64,000 nt of DNA from Delphinapterus leucas (taxonomy: Eukaryota > Chordata > Mammalia > Artiodactyla > Monodontidae), in NCBI RefSeq assembly GCF_002288925.2, contig NW_022098030.1, forward strand, positions 10,043,885-10,107,884, read 5' to 3'. The position numbers and the translations under genes were made by a program. Under the pieces are notes generated by a model. That model saw only the letters and a list, made by a program, of their open reading frames with translations, made no database searches and was not told where the DNA came from. Of this stretch, positions 25,916 to 36,296 are shown one piece after another. The first letter of the stretch is position 1. The number at the start of each line of letters is the position of its first letter.

Positions 25916-26262
25916 TAAAAAAATAAATAAATTTATTTATTTTAATATCTTTACTGGAGTATAATTGCTTCACAATGGTGTGTTAGTTTCTGCTTTATAA
26001 CAAAGTGAATCAGCTATACATATACATACATCCCCATATCTCATCCCTCTTGCATCTCCCTCCCACCCTCCCTATCCCACCCCTCTAGGTGGTCACAAAG
26101 CACAGAGCTGATCTCCCTGTGCTATGTGGCTGCTTCCCACTAGCTATTTATTTTATATTTGATAGTGTGTATATGTTCATGTCACTCTCTCACTTCATCC
26201 CACCTTACCCTTCTCCCTCCCTGTGTCCTCAAGTCCATTCTCTATGTCTAATTAGAGTATTC
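25916..26262 (-). mobile_element. Short young L1 3' UTR insertion nested in older L1
   Basis: This segment matches, in reverse complement, the 3' UTR of the full-length L1 at 40114-40470: TTTACTGGAGTATAATTGCTT, CCACCCCTCTAGGTGGTCAC, GAGCTGATCTCCCTGTGCTA, and GTGTCCTCAAGTCCATTCTC. On each side the host L1 text (GGGTGCATGTATCTTTT on the left, ATTAGAGTATTCTCTGGATA on the right) reads straight across. So a roughly 350-bp 5'-truncated copy landed inside the older element. The A/T-rich junction at 25914-25945 hides the exact duplication. Confidence 0.85.
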
Positions 26263-27779
26263 TCTGGATATATGCCCAGGAATAGAGCTGGGTCATCATA
26301 TGGTGACTCTACTTTTAGTTTTTTTAGGAACCTCTATACTGTTTTCCATAGTGGCTGCACCAATCTACATTCCCACTAACAATGTAGGAGGGTTCCCTTT
26401 CCTCCACACCCTCTCTAGCATTTACTATTTGTAGACTTTTTAATGATGGCCATTCTGACTTGTGTAAGGTGGTACCTCATTGTAGCTTTGATTTGCATTT
26501 CTCTAATAATTAGCGAAGTTGAGCATCTTTTCATATGCTTTTTGGCCATCTGTGTGTCTTCTTTGGAGAAATGTCTATTTTGGTCTTCTGCCCATTTTTT
26601 GATTGGGTTGTTTGGTTTTTTTGTTATTGAGTTGTATGAGCTGTTTGCATATTTCAGAAATTAATCCCTTGTGGGTCACATTGTTTTCAAATATTTTCTC
26701 CCAATCCATCGGTTATCTTTTTATTGTTTGTTTATGGTTTCCTTTGCTGTGGAAAAGCTTATAAGTTTGATTAGGTCCCATTTGTTTATTTTTGCCTTTA
26801 TTTCTCTTGCCTTGAGAGACTGACCTAAGAAAACATTGCTATGATTTATGTCAGAGAACGTTTTGCCTATGTTCTCTTCTAGGAGTTTTATGGTATCATG
26901 TCTTATATTTACGTCTTTAAGCCATTTTGAGTTTATTTTTGTATAGGGTGTGAGGGAATGTTGTGACTTCACTGATCTACATGTGGCTGTCTAGCATTCC
27001 CAATACCACTCACTGAAGAGACTGTCTTTTCTCCATTTATATTCTTGCCTCCTTTGTTGAAGATTAATTGACTACAGGCGTGTGGGTTTATTTCTGGGCT
27101 CTGTATTCTGTTCCACTGATCCATATGTCTGTTTTTGTGCCAGTATCATACTGTTTTGATTACTGTAGCTTTGTAGAATTGTTTGAAGTCTGGGAGAGTT
27201 ATGCCTCCAGCTTTGTTCTTTTTCCTCAGTATGGGTTTGGCAATTCTGGGTCTTTTATGGTTCCATATAAATTTGAGGATTATTTGTTCTAGTTCTGTGA
27301 AAAATGTCATGGGTAATTTGATAGGGATCCCATTAAATCTGTAGACTGCTTTGGGTAGAATGGACATTTTATCAATATTAATCCTTCCAGTCCAAGAGCA
27401 TGGAATATCTTTCCATTTCTTTGAATCATCTTCCATTTCTTTTATCAATGTTTTATAGTTCTCAGCATATAGGCCTTTCACCCCCTTGGTCAGGTTTATT
27501 CCCAAGTATTTTTTTTTTTAATGCGATTTTAAAAGGGATTGTTTTTTACTTTCCCTTTCTGATATTTCATTGTTAGTGTAAAGAAATGCAACTGAGTTTT
27601 ATATGTTAATCTTGTATCCTGCTACCCTGAAGAATTTGTTTATCAGTTCTAGTAATTTTTGTGTGGAGTCTTTAGGGTTTTCTATATACAGTATCATGCC
27701 ATCTGCCTATTTTACCTCTTCCCTTCTAATTTGGATACCTTTTATTTCTTTTTCTTGAATGACAACAGACTTTAAAAGG

Positions 27780-28985
27780 CACAGTTAAATAACTGATTAC
27801 AATGTAATCGATAAAGAAACTTGTTTACAATAACCAGTTTTATGACTGATTATAATATTAACCCTTAAAAACCTTAATCTCTGGCAAAACCCAAGAAGTA
27901 AGTAATTGTGAACTGTTTGTCATAACAGCATTTCCTGATTGGGACACTTATGTTTTCATCTTCCTCTCTTGAGAAGGCAAAGGTAGGTAAACTTAGACCT
28001 ACCCAGCAATTAATGTTCCAATATTTTATCCTATTTGAAATGACCCAGATAGTCAATGAATTCTCTTCATTTAACTTGGTTCAGTTTCAAGTTAACAAAA
28101 TCTGGAGCAACTATTATAGATAGACATTCCCAAAAGATAATTATTTGTATAGAGTTTACCCAAAAGCTCTTATTTACAGTCACTTAAAGTTTCATCATAT
28201 CAAGTCACTTTACTTGCTAAAAATTTGCAACAGATATAATAAGGTCTTACTTGCCCTTAATAAACCAAAATACAACAGAATTATTATATTTAACACTGAT
28301 GACTCTAAAGAGCTCATCACAAACCAGTCTTGGCAAGCCATCTGGAGGCAGAGGCATGCCATATTTACAAGGTACACATATACGCACATATATCCATATA
28401 GACACAGAGATCTCACAGTTTTCCTGCTAGATTTTAAAAAGGCAGCTCTCTCTTTTCTGTTTTTTCCTTCAAGCTCAGGAATTAGATGCAAGTTCCTGAG
28501 ATTCCCAGATAGACCATTTACATCTCAAAGGCACAGGAAGAGAAATAACAATTCCTTCTAGAAAGCTAACTTCCTCAACAACATATACAAAAAACAGTTT
28601 TAGAATGTCAAAAGAGTCCCATCTTGGACATCTTCAGGGTTTTGTTTTTTTTTTTTCAGTTTCTAAATAACCAATTCGGTTTAAACAAATAACAGTATTA
28701 GACAATAATACATATCATTCACTCACATTCACATGCCTCACTTTCAGAGGAACATGAATCAGCATTCAAGTTACTAGAACTCCCTAATGAAGGTCAAAAC
28801 CAGGGAGAGAGAATAGGATTTGAACTCAAGGTACTCTTGCACACACTCCAGATAAAAGCCAAACCAATTACAAAAGGTTCACTTTGATACAACAGTGGAG
28901 CCATTAGAGGCATTGTTCTCCAGGTCTCAAGGAGTACTGAAGCCAAATAGCCTTACAATAAAAATATCATTTTCTTTCATTTATG
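27780..28985. other. Unassigned DNA, left of decayed coding region
   Basis: No gene or nameable repeat. The 138-codon plus-strand frame at 28145-28561 lacks any recognisable domain and has no promoter context, so I do not call it. The moderate complexity and lack of host-like features leave open that this belongs to the same inserted unit as the decayed minus-strand frames at 28990-29890. Confidence 0.35.
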
Positions 28986-28989
28986 AGGG

Positions 28990-29890
28990 CATACCTGAAG
29001 GTCTACAGTTTTGCAAAATATACCCTAGGTGAACTACAAGATAGAACAGAGCTCTGATCGCCCCAGCACCGTATTTCTTATGTTTCTCCCAAGTCTACTA
29101 TGACTTATGCAGCCTGAGCAACTGAATGACCTACTAAGGGACTGAGGATGGAAACTAAAGCCCCAAACCATCCTCCAGGAGTGTACTGTAGTATCGTGTC
29201 CTTCATTCCTGCTATAAATAATTCATTGTATGTGCCCAGATACGGCTGAGTATACACAGCGTGTTTCATGCCTAGCTCTCTTCATACACCCTGTAGTTCT
29301 CCCATGGTTTACCAAGAGAGAGGAGTAGTAGGTACATCCCCTTTGTTAGGCCAGGTGACACGACAGGTGGCCATTATCCAGGAGAGCAGGGAAATCACTT
29401 CATCCTCATTGATGGCCCCATATAAGCACTGTCACAGGGCTGGGTGGCTAGTCACAGAGGCCATCTTTAACATTTCCTGGCCAGTTAACACAATGTCATC
29501 CCAGTGCTGGGGCGCCTAACCTTCACCTCAGCTATTAGCTCAGCATCTGTGGCCTTTCTTAACATAGAAAGCAATAGCCAGCCCACAGCCATAGCCATCA
29601 CCTTATTGTCTAACTTCCTTTTTCCCACTGTAATGGTGTCCAGTATCTCCGCAACAGCCTTATGGGTGTCTATGAGTTCTCTGTACTCTCTTGCAAGCCC
29701 CATTCCTCGAGGACAGCCACCACTGGGCCCTACATACTAGTGGACAGCCACTTTTGGGATTACCCCCGCACCTTTCAGGCGACGGGCTAGTGCATGGCCC
29801 CCGCAATTTTCCATTCCCTGTCCTTCTCAGACAGGAATTTCAAGGTGGGCTTGTACCCACCTTGGGGGGCAGGGCACAAACATTAAAAGA
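28990..29890 (-). pseudogene. Unidentified decayed protein-coding region
   Basis: Read on the minus strand from 29890 down to 28990, open stretches follow one another across two frames with few stops. One uninterrupted piece is 29485-29703 (72 codons; it contains EYRELIDTHKAVAEILDTI). Further pieces lie at about 29340-29470 and 29110-29260, the last containing MKHAVYTQPYLGTYNELF. The composition looks like a real protein rather than chance: balanced, with heptad-like hydrophobics, Trp and Gly-rich turns. I do not recognise the family. Candidates are a processed host pseudogene, an endogenous viral element or a gag-like fragment. The right edge coincides with the start of the LTR at 29892, which may have truncated it. 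The coding claim is an inference. Confidence 0.45.
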
Positions 29891-29891
29891 A

Positions 29892-30374
29892 TGACACAGC
29901 CATTAAGAATAACAGGATATGACAAAAACTGGTTAGAACTCATTAGGCTCAAGGTGGCAGAAGATATGACTTCCAGAAGACCTTGAGCCTCCTTATAAAC
30001 TCACTGTAATATATTAGCATACTAAATGACACACCCACGAGCACCATGACAGCTCCGAGGCCAGCCCAATTCCTGGAAATCCCTTCCCCTTCTCCAAAAT
30101 AGTTAGAATGTTCCTCCTATCCATTAGCGTATAAGATTGCCCAGCCCATAAAACTAAACTCCCAAGGCCCAGGGCCGCTCTCACCTTCTGAGACAGACTG
30201 CATTCTGCCTATGGATAATGTGTCTTTCTAAATAAACCTGCTTTCACTTTACTATGGCTCACTCTTGAATTCTTTCCTGCCCGAAGCCAAGGACCCTCAC
30301 TTGGTGGGCTGTCCCAGGGACTCACCCGGGACCTGGGATGTGACCATTCTCTCACACCCCGTTTTCCTGCAACA
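29892..30374 (+). mobile_element. MER41-like class I LTR
   Basis: A 483-bp unit starts TGACACAGCCATTAAGAATA and ends TTTCCTGCAACA, with TG...CA ends. Inside are a TATA-like TATAAG (30130-30135) and a poly(A) signal AATAAA (30231-30236), followed by the GAATTCTTTCCTGCCCGAAGC phrase that I associate with MER41-like gammaretroviral LTRs. A perfect STAT-type palindrome TTCCTGGAA lies at 30070-30078. LTRs supply promoter, enhancer and polyadenylation to a provirus. No plus-strand retroviral genes follow, so it is solo or truncated. No matching 4-6-bp duplication is visible at these edges, so one end may be off by some bases or lost. Confidence 0.65.
30070..30078. promoter_or_regulatory. GAS-type STAT motif in LTR
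   Basis: TTCCTGGAA is a perfect palindrome that fits the TTCCnGGAA core bound by STAT1 dimers. In known MER41-like LTRs such motifs make interferon-gamma-inducible enhancers. Activity here is inference. Confidence 0.55.
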
Positions 30375-31165
30375 CGTATTTCCCGACATCTCGGCGCTCA
30401 CGGGAGTTTCCTCAGTATCCCGGCTGGCTCCGGCAATTGTTGGGCTGCACCTCGCTGCAAGCCCTGTACTTGCCCAGCTTCAAGACTGAAGAAAAAGCCC
30501 AGAGTCAGCAACAGAGACATCAATGGTTTAATGGATAGGGGCAGCTTACTTGTCTGAAGCAAGGTCCTGGAGCAACACCTCACCGTGTGTGGATGGCGAA
30601 CAAGACATGGCAGCAGTCTTCACTCCCGGGAGAGGGATGGTTACCTGTTTTAGTGGAAATTGACATCAGGTTGGCTCATCCCTTACTAGGGAAACTAGTA
30701 GAGGGGCACGCCCCTCACCGCCCCTATGATAAGCTATCATAGTGGAGATGTGCTGACCTAAAGCTAGAACAAGCATTAGCTGGGGACTGGGGCAAGTACG
30801 TAGGAAGCAAAGAGTGAAGTTATTTATTGGTTTAGAGCTTTATTTTTCTCTCGGCAAAATTTCTTGGAACTAAGTCAGGTTAACAGGTGATCTACAGTCT
30901 CTGCTGTCATAGTGACACAGATGCCTTCAATTCTCAGCTCTTATTTGCTGTCATTCTTCCTCTCAGGCTGGAGGACAGATAGATCATTGTTATCTGGGGA
31001 AAAAATCAGTCTAGATCTATACCACATTTTGTAAAGTCATGATTTCATAGCAAGTTGCTGGTGGTGTTATTTCAACTGCTACACATATCAGGTTTTCTTG
31101 TTCTTTTTGTAATATGATCATTTTGGGGGATCACTTGATAGGACGGTGACTGCAGAGTAGGGTAT
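30375..31165. other. Unassigned DNA between two LTRs
   Basis: The first 110 bases are GC-richer (CTCGGCGCTCACGGGAGTTT, GGCTCCGGCAATTGTTGGG) and could be an extension of the left LTR unit. No primer-binding site (TGG...) directly follows the LTR end. No gene is seen. Confidence 0.35.
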
Positions 31166-31766
31166 TGTAACCAAAATTGGGGTCTGGCTGCTCGCTGCTC
31201 AAAAGCCAATAAGGAGGCAAGTTTGGTGGACAGGAAAGTTTGCTTTATTTTGGTTGCTGGCAACGGGGTGGGGAGGGCGGATGCCTGTCCAAAGGCCGAC
31301 TCCCCTCCTAAAACCAGTGGGCAAGAGCTTTTATTGCTGAAGGGAGGGGGCTCCATGCAGAAACAGCACAGTCAGCTCTGACAGTCGTCTTGAAATTGGT
31401 CATGCGATGGTCTGACCAGCGTCACCTTGATTGTTTCAAGTACAGTTAATCTTCAGTTCCAGGGTCGGTTTGTTCCCATTTCCTTGAGGCCCGTTCTCGG
31501 AGTTGTGGCAGCTTAAATCATGGCTACAGTCTGGCCATCATGTAGTTAACTTCTTCCACCTGCTGGGGGTTTCAGTATCTACAAGACAGCCCACAGGATA
31601 TGGCTCAGAATATTATCTATAGCCCTTGAGGAGGAACTAAAGTCCTTGACTATGTTTACTGACTAAACTATTATTATTTGGTCTCCTGTGACTGTTTTCC
31701 TTTGTTTCTGCATTTTCTCACTTCTCTGATTAAACTTATTCTTTGGCTAAGGTTTTTCCTAGACAA
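31166..31766 (-). mobile_element. 3' LTR of decayed class I retrovirus, minus strand
   Basis: On the minus strand this reads as an LTR: a TATA-like AATAAAAGC (plus 31327-31335), a poly(A) signal AATAAAGC (plus 31242-31249), then the CTTTATTGGC-like segment (here CCTTATTGGCTTTTGAGCAG) typical of gammaretroviral R/U5, ending TTTGGTTACA at 31166. The start, near 31766 (TGTCTAGG), is less sure. Its polarity matches the integrase and env-position sequence to its right, so it is best read as the 3' LTR of that provirus. Confidence 0.65.
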
Positions 31767-31769
31767 AAA

Positions 31770-33308
31770 AAGGCAGGCAGAGGACATGGGGGGGGGCATA
31801 GACCATAGGGTCCTTCTCCGTTTCAGGATAAGATGTTGGAGATCACACATTTGAACTGTGCCATTCAGACAAATATGAGGAGCATAATTATAATCAGAGT
31901 TTATAGACTTCTAAGCCTAAATCCGAGAGTACCTAAATTAAACAAAGAAAACAGATCCTATCTTCATTCTGAAGAGTCTACAGAACCAGATTTGGAGGTA
32001 TTAGCCAAATCAATTAATTGCATAATTTCTTCACTGGTTTTTCAGATCTTCTTAGTAATTTTAAAGGTCTCATAAATTTTGTAGAGATGAAGGTACAACA
32101 ATTTTTCCTCTCAAATGGCATATTGACAACCTCAAGATGCCAGTATGCTGTCGAGGGCTCCTCTGTTTCAAATCATCATATTTCCAATCTCATGCAGTTC
32201 TTAGTGAGATTGTCTAGCTCCTCTGTCAGTCATTGAACCATGGCAGGTAGGAGCTTCCTCACTTTCTGTGTCTCCTTTAAAGCATAATATGAAAAGCCCT
32301 GAGGACAGAACAAAGCTATCTAGAATTTCCATTGAGTGACTAAGGCTTTGAACCTCAAATTGAGGCCCAGTTTTTTTCCTTCTTGTATCAAGTTATAAAG
32401 TGAGCTCTTTTTCAAAGAAGGAGAAATAGGGGGCCAAAATGGACGCTGTGTGATATCAGAGATCATCCTGAAGACAGACATCACTTTACTGAGATAACTA
32501 GATCCTGTCCAGCTTTTTGAGAGTATCCAATACATTATTATCATTATTATTATTGCCATAAATTCAATACCAGGCTTTGGAGTCTATCTAACGATGTGGT
32601 CTTGGCTATAATATCCCTATGGGGTATCTCAGTTTCATTGCATGGTTTCAGCCCCATTCAGAAGTAGTTAGGTGCTAGGCAGGAGATTATAAAGTGGAGA
32701 CATGATTAAACAGATAAATGGTTAGATCTGATAGGGAATCAGATGCTTACATATTAAGCCTTCTTTGTAAGGTCTGTAAATGTAACAGAGGTAAAATGCA
32801 AGCCATTTACTTCCTATTTTCTTTCTGAGAATTAACTCTGTGAAAGTTTGGTTATAGGGTCTATTTATTACAAATGGACCTTGGCTGTTGTTTCAGTGGA
32901 AGCAGAAACCTTCCATTATAGATATTTTATGATAGGGGTTTTTACATTTTTGATTACCTGGACTATTATGTTATCTACCAGATTAAAAAGTCATGTCATG
33001 TTTGAGTCCAATTATTGATGAGAGCAAATGTGTTTTTACAAGGGATTGATACTTAAAGAAATTGGTTGGTACTCAGAGGTAAATGTACTCAAACCAAACA
33101 GTTCAATTGTACATTTTGTTTGAATCATGAAAAGATTGCAACCAGGGATTGGACTCATACCAAGGAGTATATGAAGATTTAGAAAGCAACGTGAAGTGTA
33201 AAATTTGTAAGTATTACGGTTAAGAAAAAACATATTTTTGTAAAAATTCAAAACCTTAATCCAGCAGAGGACAGAAATCATTCAGGAAAATAAAGAACAG
33301 AGGCATGA
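31770..33308 (-). pseudogene. Retroviral env-position remnant, 3' part
   Basis: This 1.5-kb block lies between the minus-strand 3' LTR and the L1 insertion, in the position of env in the provirus. Frames are short and broken (for example 79 codons at 32320-32559, 81 at 33036-33281). I see no secure Env motif (no clear CX6CC or fusion peptide), so the label rests on position only. The left half of the 17-bp L1 target duplication is its right end (33292-33308). Confidence 0.4.
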
Positions 33309-33329
33309 TCCTGTCCCAGGGCTTCCGGG

Positions 33330-33339
33330 AAGATGGCGG
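33330..33339 (+). promoter_or_regulatory. YY1-type motif at the L1 5' end
   Basis: AAGATGGCGG, 22 bases into the element, matches the YY1 core. In human L1 a YY1 site at the same place fixes the transcription start. The function here is by analogy. Confidence 0.7.
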
Positions 33340-34729
33340 AAGAGTAAGATGTGGAGATCACCTTCCTCCCCACAGATACACCAGAAATACATCTACACGT
33401 GGGACAACTCCTACAGAACACCTACTGAACGCTGGCAGAAGACCTCAGACCTCCCAAAAGTCAAGAAACCCCCCACGTACCTGGGTAGGGCAAAAGAAAA
33501 AAGAATAAACAGAGACAAAAGGATAGGGACGGGACCTGCACCAGTGGGAGGGAGCTGTGAAGGAGTAAAGGTTTGCACACACTAGAAGCCCCTTCGCGGG
33601 CGGAGACTGCGGGTGGCAGAGGCGGGGAGCTTCGGGGCCACGGAGGAGAGCACAGCAAGAGGGGTGTGGAGGGCAAAGCAGAGAGATTCCCGCACAGAGG
33701 ATCAGGGCCGACCGGTACTCACCAGCTGGAGAAGCTTGTCGGCTCACCCGCTGGGCTTCGGGCGGGGCTGGGAGTTGAGGCTCGGGCTTTGGTCTGAGCG
33801 CAGGGAGAGGGCTGGGGCTGGCGGCGTGAACACAGCCTGCAGGGGGTTAGTGCGCCACGGCTAGCCAGGAGGGAGTCCGGGGAAAAGTCTGGACCTGCCA
33901 AAGAGGCAAGAGACTTTTTCTTCCCTCTTTGTTTCCTGGTGCGCGAGGAGAGGGGATTAAGAGCGCTGCTTAAAGGAGCTCCAGAGACGGGCGCGAGCCG
34001 CGGCTAAAAGCGCGGACCCCAGAGACGGGCATGAGACGCTAAGGCTGCTGCTGCCGCCACCAAGAAGCCTGTGTGCGAGCACAGGTCACTACCCACATCC
34101 CCCTACCAGGGAGCCTGTGCAGCCCGCCACTGCCAGGGTCCCGGGATGCAGTGACAACTTCGCCGGGAGAACGCACGCGCGCCTCAGGCTGGTGCAACGT
34201 CACGTCGGCCTCTGCCGGTGCAGGCCCGCCCCGCACTCCATGCCCCTCCCTCCCCCGGTCCTGAGTGAGCCAGAGCCCCCGAATCAGCGGTTCCTTTAAC
34301 CCCGTCCTGTCTGAGCGAAGAACAGAGGCCCTCCGGCGACCTGCACGCAGAGGCGGGGCCAAATCCAAAGCTGAGCTCCTGGGAGCTGTGAGAACAAAGA
34401 AGAGAAAGGGAAATCTCTCCCAGCAGCCTCAGAAGCAGCGGATTAAAGGTCCGCAATCAACTTGATGTACCCTGCAGCTGTGGAATACCTGAAGCGACAA
34501 CGAATCATCCCAAATTGAGGAGGTGGACATTGAGAGCAAGATTTATGATTTTTTCCCCTTTTCCTCTTTTTGTGAGTGTGTATGTGTATGCTTCTGTGGG
34601 AGATTTTGTCTGTATAGCTTTGCTTCCACCATTTGTCCTAGGGTTCTATCCGTCTGTTTTTGTTTTTTAATTTTTTTTCCTTTTAATAATTATTTTTTAT
34701 TTTAATAACTTTATTATATTTTATTTTAC

Positions 34730-34807
34730 TTTATCTTCTTTCTTATTTTTCCTTCCCTCCTTCCTTCCTCCCTCCCTCCCTCCTTTCTTTCTTTCTTTCT
34801 ACTTCTA
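34730..34807. repeat. (TTCC)n/(TTTC)n pyrimidine tandem in L1 5' UTR
   Basis: Alternating CTTCC, CCTCC and TTTC units, almost all pyrimidine on the plus strand. Probably length-variable between copies. Confidence 0.88.
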
Positions 34808-35345
34808 CTAATTCTTTCTTTCTATTTTTTCTCCCTTTTCTTCTGAGCCGTGTGGATGAAAGGCTCTTGGTGCTCCAGCCAGGAGTCAGTGCTGTGCCTC
34901 TGAGGTGGGAGGGCCAACTTCAGGACACTGGTCCACAAGAGACCTCCCAGCTCCACATAATATCAAATGGCGAAAATCTCCCAGAGAACTCCATCTCAAC
35001 ACCAGCACACAGCTTCACTCAACGACCAGCACACTACAGTGCTGGACACCCTATGCCAAACAACTAGCAAGACAGGAACGCAGCCCCACCAATTAGCAGA
35101 GAGGCTGCCTAAAATCATAATAAGTCCACAGACACCCCAAAACACACCACCAAATGTGGACCTGCCAGCCAGAAAGACAAGATCCAGCCTCATCCACCAA
35201 AACACAGGCACTAGTCCCCTCCACCAGGAAGCCTACACAACCCACTGAACCAACCTTAGCCACTGGGGACAGACACCGAAAACAACGGGAACTACGAACC
35301 TGCAGCCTGCAAAAAGGAGACCCCAAATGCAGTAAGATAAGCAAA

Positions 35346-36238
35346 ATGAGAAGACAGAAAAACACACAGCAGATGAAGGAGCAAGATAAAAACCCACCAG
35401 ACCTAACAAATGAAGAGGAAATAGGCAGTCTACCTGAAAAAGAATTCAGAATAATGAGAGTAAAGATGATCCAAAATCTTGGAAATAGAATAGAGAAAAT
35501 GCGGGAAACATTTAACAAGGACCTAGAAGAACTAAAGATGAAACAAACAATGATGAACAACACAATAAATGGAATTAAAAGTACTCTGGATGGGATCAAT
35601 AGCAGAATAACTGAGGCAGAAGAACGGATAAGTGAGCTCAAGATAAAATAGTGGAAATAACTACTGCAGAGCAGAATAAAGAAAAAAGAATGAAAAGAAC
35701 TGAGGACAGTCTCAGAGACCTCTGGGACAACATTAAATGCAACAACATTCGAATTATAGGGGTTCCAGAAGAAGAAGAGAAAAAGAAAGGGACTGAGAAA
35801 ATATTTGAAGAGGTTATGGTTGAAAACTTCCCTAATATGGGAAAGGAAATAGTTAATCAAGTCCAGGAAGCACAGAGAGTCCCATACAGGATAAATTCAA
35901 GGAGAAATACACCAATACACATATTAATCAAACTGTCAAAAATTAAATACAAAGAAAACATATTAAAAGCCGCAAGGGAAAAAAAACAAATAACGCACAA
36001 GGGAATCCCCATAAGGTTAACAGCTGATCTTTCAGCAGAAACTCTGCAAGCCAGAAGCGACTGGCAGGACATATTTAAAGTGATGAAGGAGAAAAACCTA
36101 CAAAAAAGATTCCTCTACCCAGCAAGGATCTCATTCAGATTTGATGGAGAAATTAAAACCTTTACAGACAAGCAAAAGCTGAGAGAGTTCAGCACCACCA
36201 AACCAGCTTTACAACAACTGCTAAAGGAACTTCTCTAG
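35346..36238 (+). pseudogene. L1 ORF1 (RNA-binding protein), one frameshift
   Basis: ORF1p is the trimeric RNA chaperone that coats L1 RNA in the cytoplasm. The start is placed at 35346 (MRRQKNTQQMKEQDK), which matches the family's usual N-terminus; the frame stays open 64 codons further upstream but that part looks like 5' UTR. Residues 1-100 form the coiled-coil, Glu/Lys-rich and heptad-like (ITEAEERISEL). The RRM follows (NNIRIIGVPEEE), then the C-terminal domain with RLTADLSAETLQAR and YPARISFRFDGEIKTFTDKQ. One base is missing near 35638-35642, so the frame stops at 35649-35651 and continues in the +1 frame (35651-36238). Corrected length is about 297 residues, near the family norm. As it stands, the product would be a coiled coil without RNA-binding domains. 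Confidence 0.93.
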
Positions 36239-36296
36239 GCGAGAAACACAAGAGAAGGAAAAGACATACAATAGTGAACCCAAAACAATTAAGAAA

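Larger units (their letters stand above)
25036..27774 (-). mobile_element. Older 5'-truncated L1 with 17-bp duplication, nested insertion and gap
   Basis: L1 sequence fills 25053-27757 on the minus strand: 3' UTR (about 25053-25430), ORF2 C-terminus and RT thumb region, truncated near 27757. It is flanked by AATGACAAAAGACTTTA (25036-25052) and AATGACAACAGACTTTA (27758-27774), a 17-bp target-site duplication with 16 matches. Decayed ORF2 pieces remain: 83 codons at 26721-26972 ([12 protein letters not shown] block) and 119 codons at 27146-27505 ([17 protein letters not shown] through ATVIKTV). A younger L1 3' UTR is inserted at about 25916-26262, and a 100-N gap sits at 25620-25719. A TA dinucleotide run is at 25123-25146. 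Confidence 0.92.
33309..35345 (+). promoter_or_regulatory. L1 5' UTR / internal promoter
   Basis: About 2.0 kb precedes ORF1. The first 170 bases carry the typical L1 opening (CTTCCGGGAAGATGGCGGAA), including a YY1-type site. The part from about 33580 to 34480 is GC- and CpG-rich, the usual target of methylation silencing of young L1. From about 34520 to 34860 it becomes T-rich with a TTCC/TTTC tandem. Short frames on both strands of the CpG-rich part, such as 109 codons on the minus strand at 34039-34368, are probably composition artefacts. Confidence 0.9.

Noticed and set aside
28145..28561. 138-codon plus-strand frame
   Set aside because: No recognisable domain, AT-rich, no repeat or gene context. 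Kept as unassigned DNA.
34039..34368. 109-codon minus-strand frame in the L1 5' UTR, considered as an ORF0-like gene
   Set aside because: The GC-rich composition alone keeps both strands open. Primate ORF0 is not known to be conserved in this lineage, and I see no supporting signal.
35093..35860. 255-codon minus-strand frame opposite L1 ORF1
   Set aside because: It is the shadow of the A-rich ORF1 coding strand, rich in Phe, Ser and Leu, with no domain.
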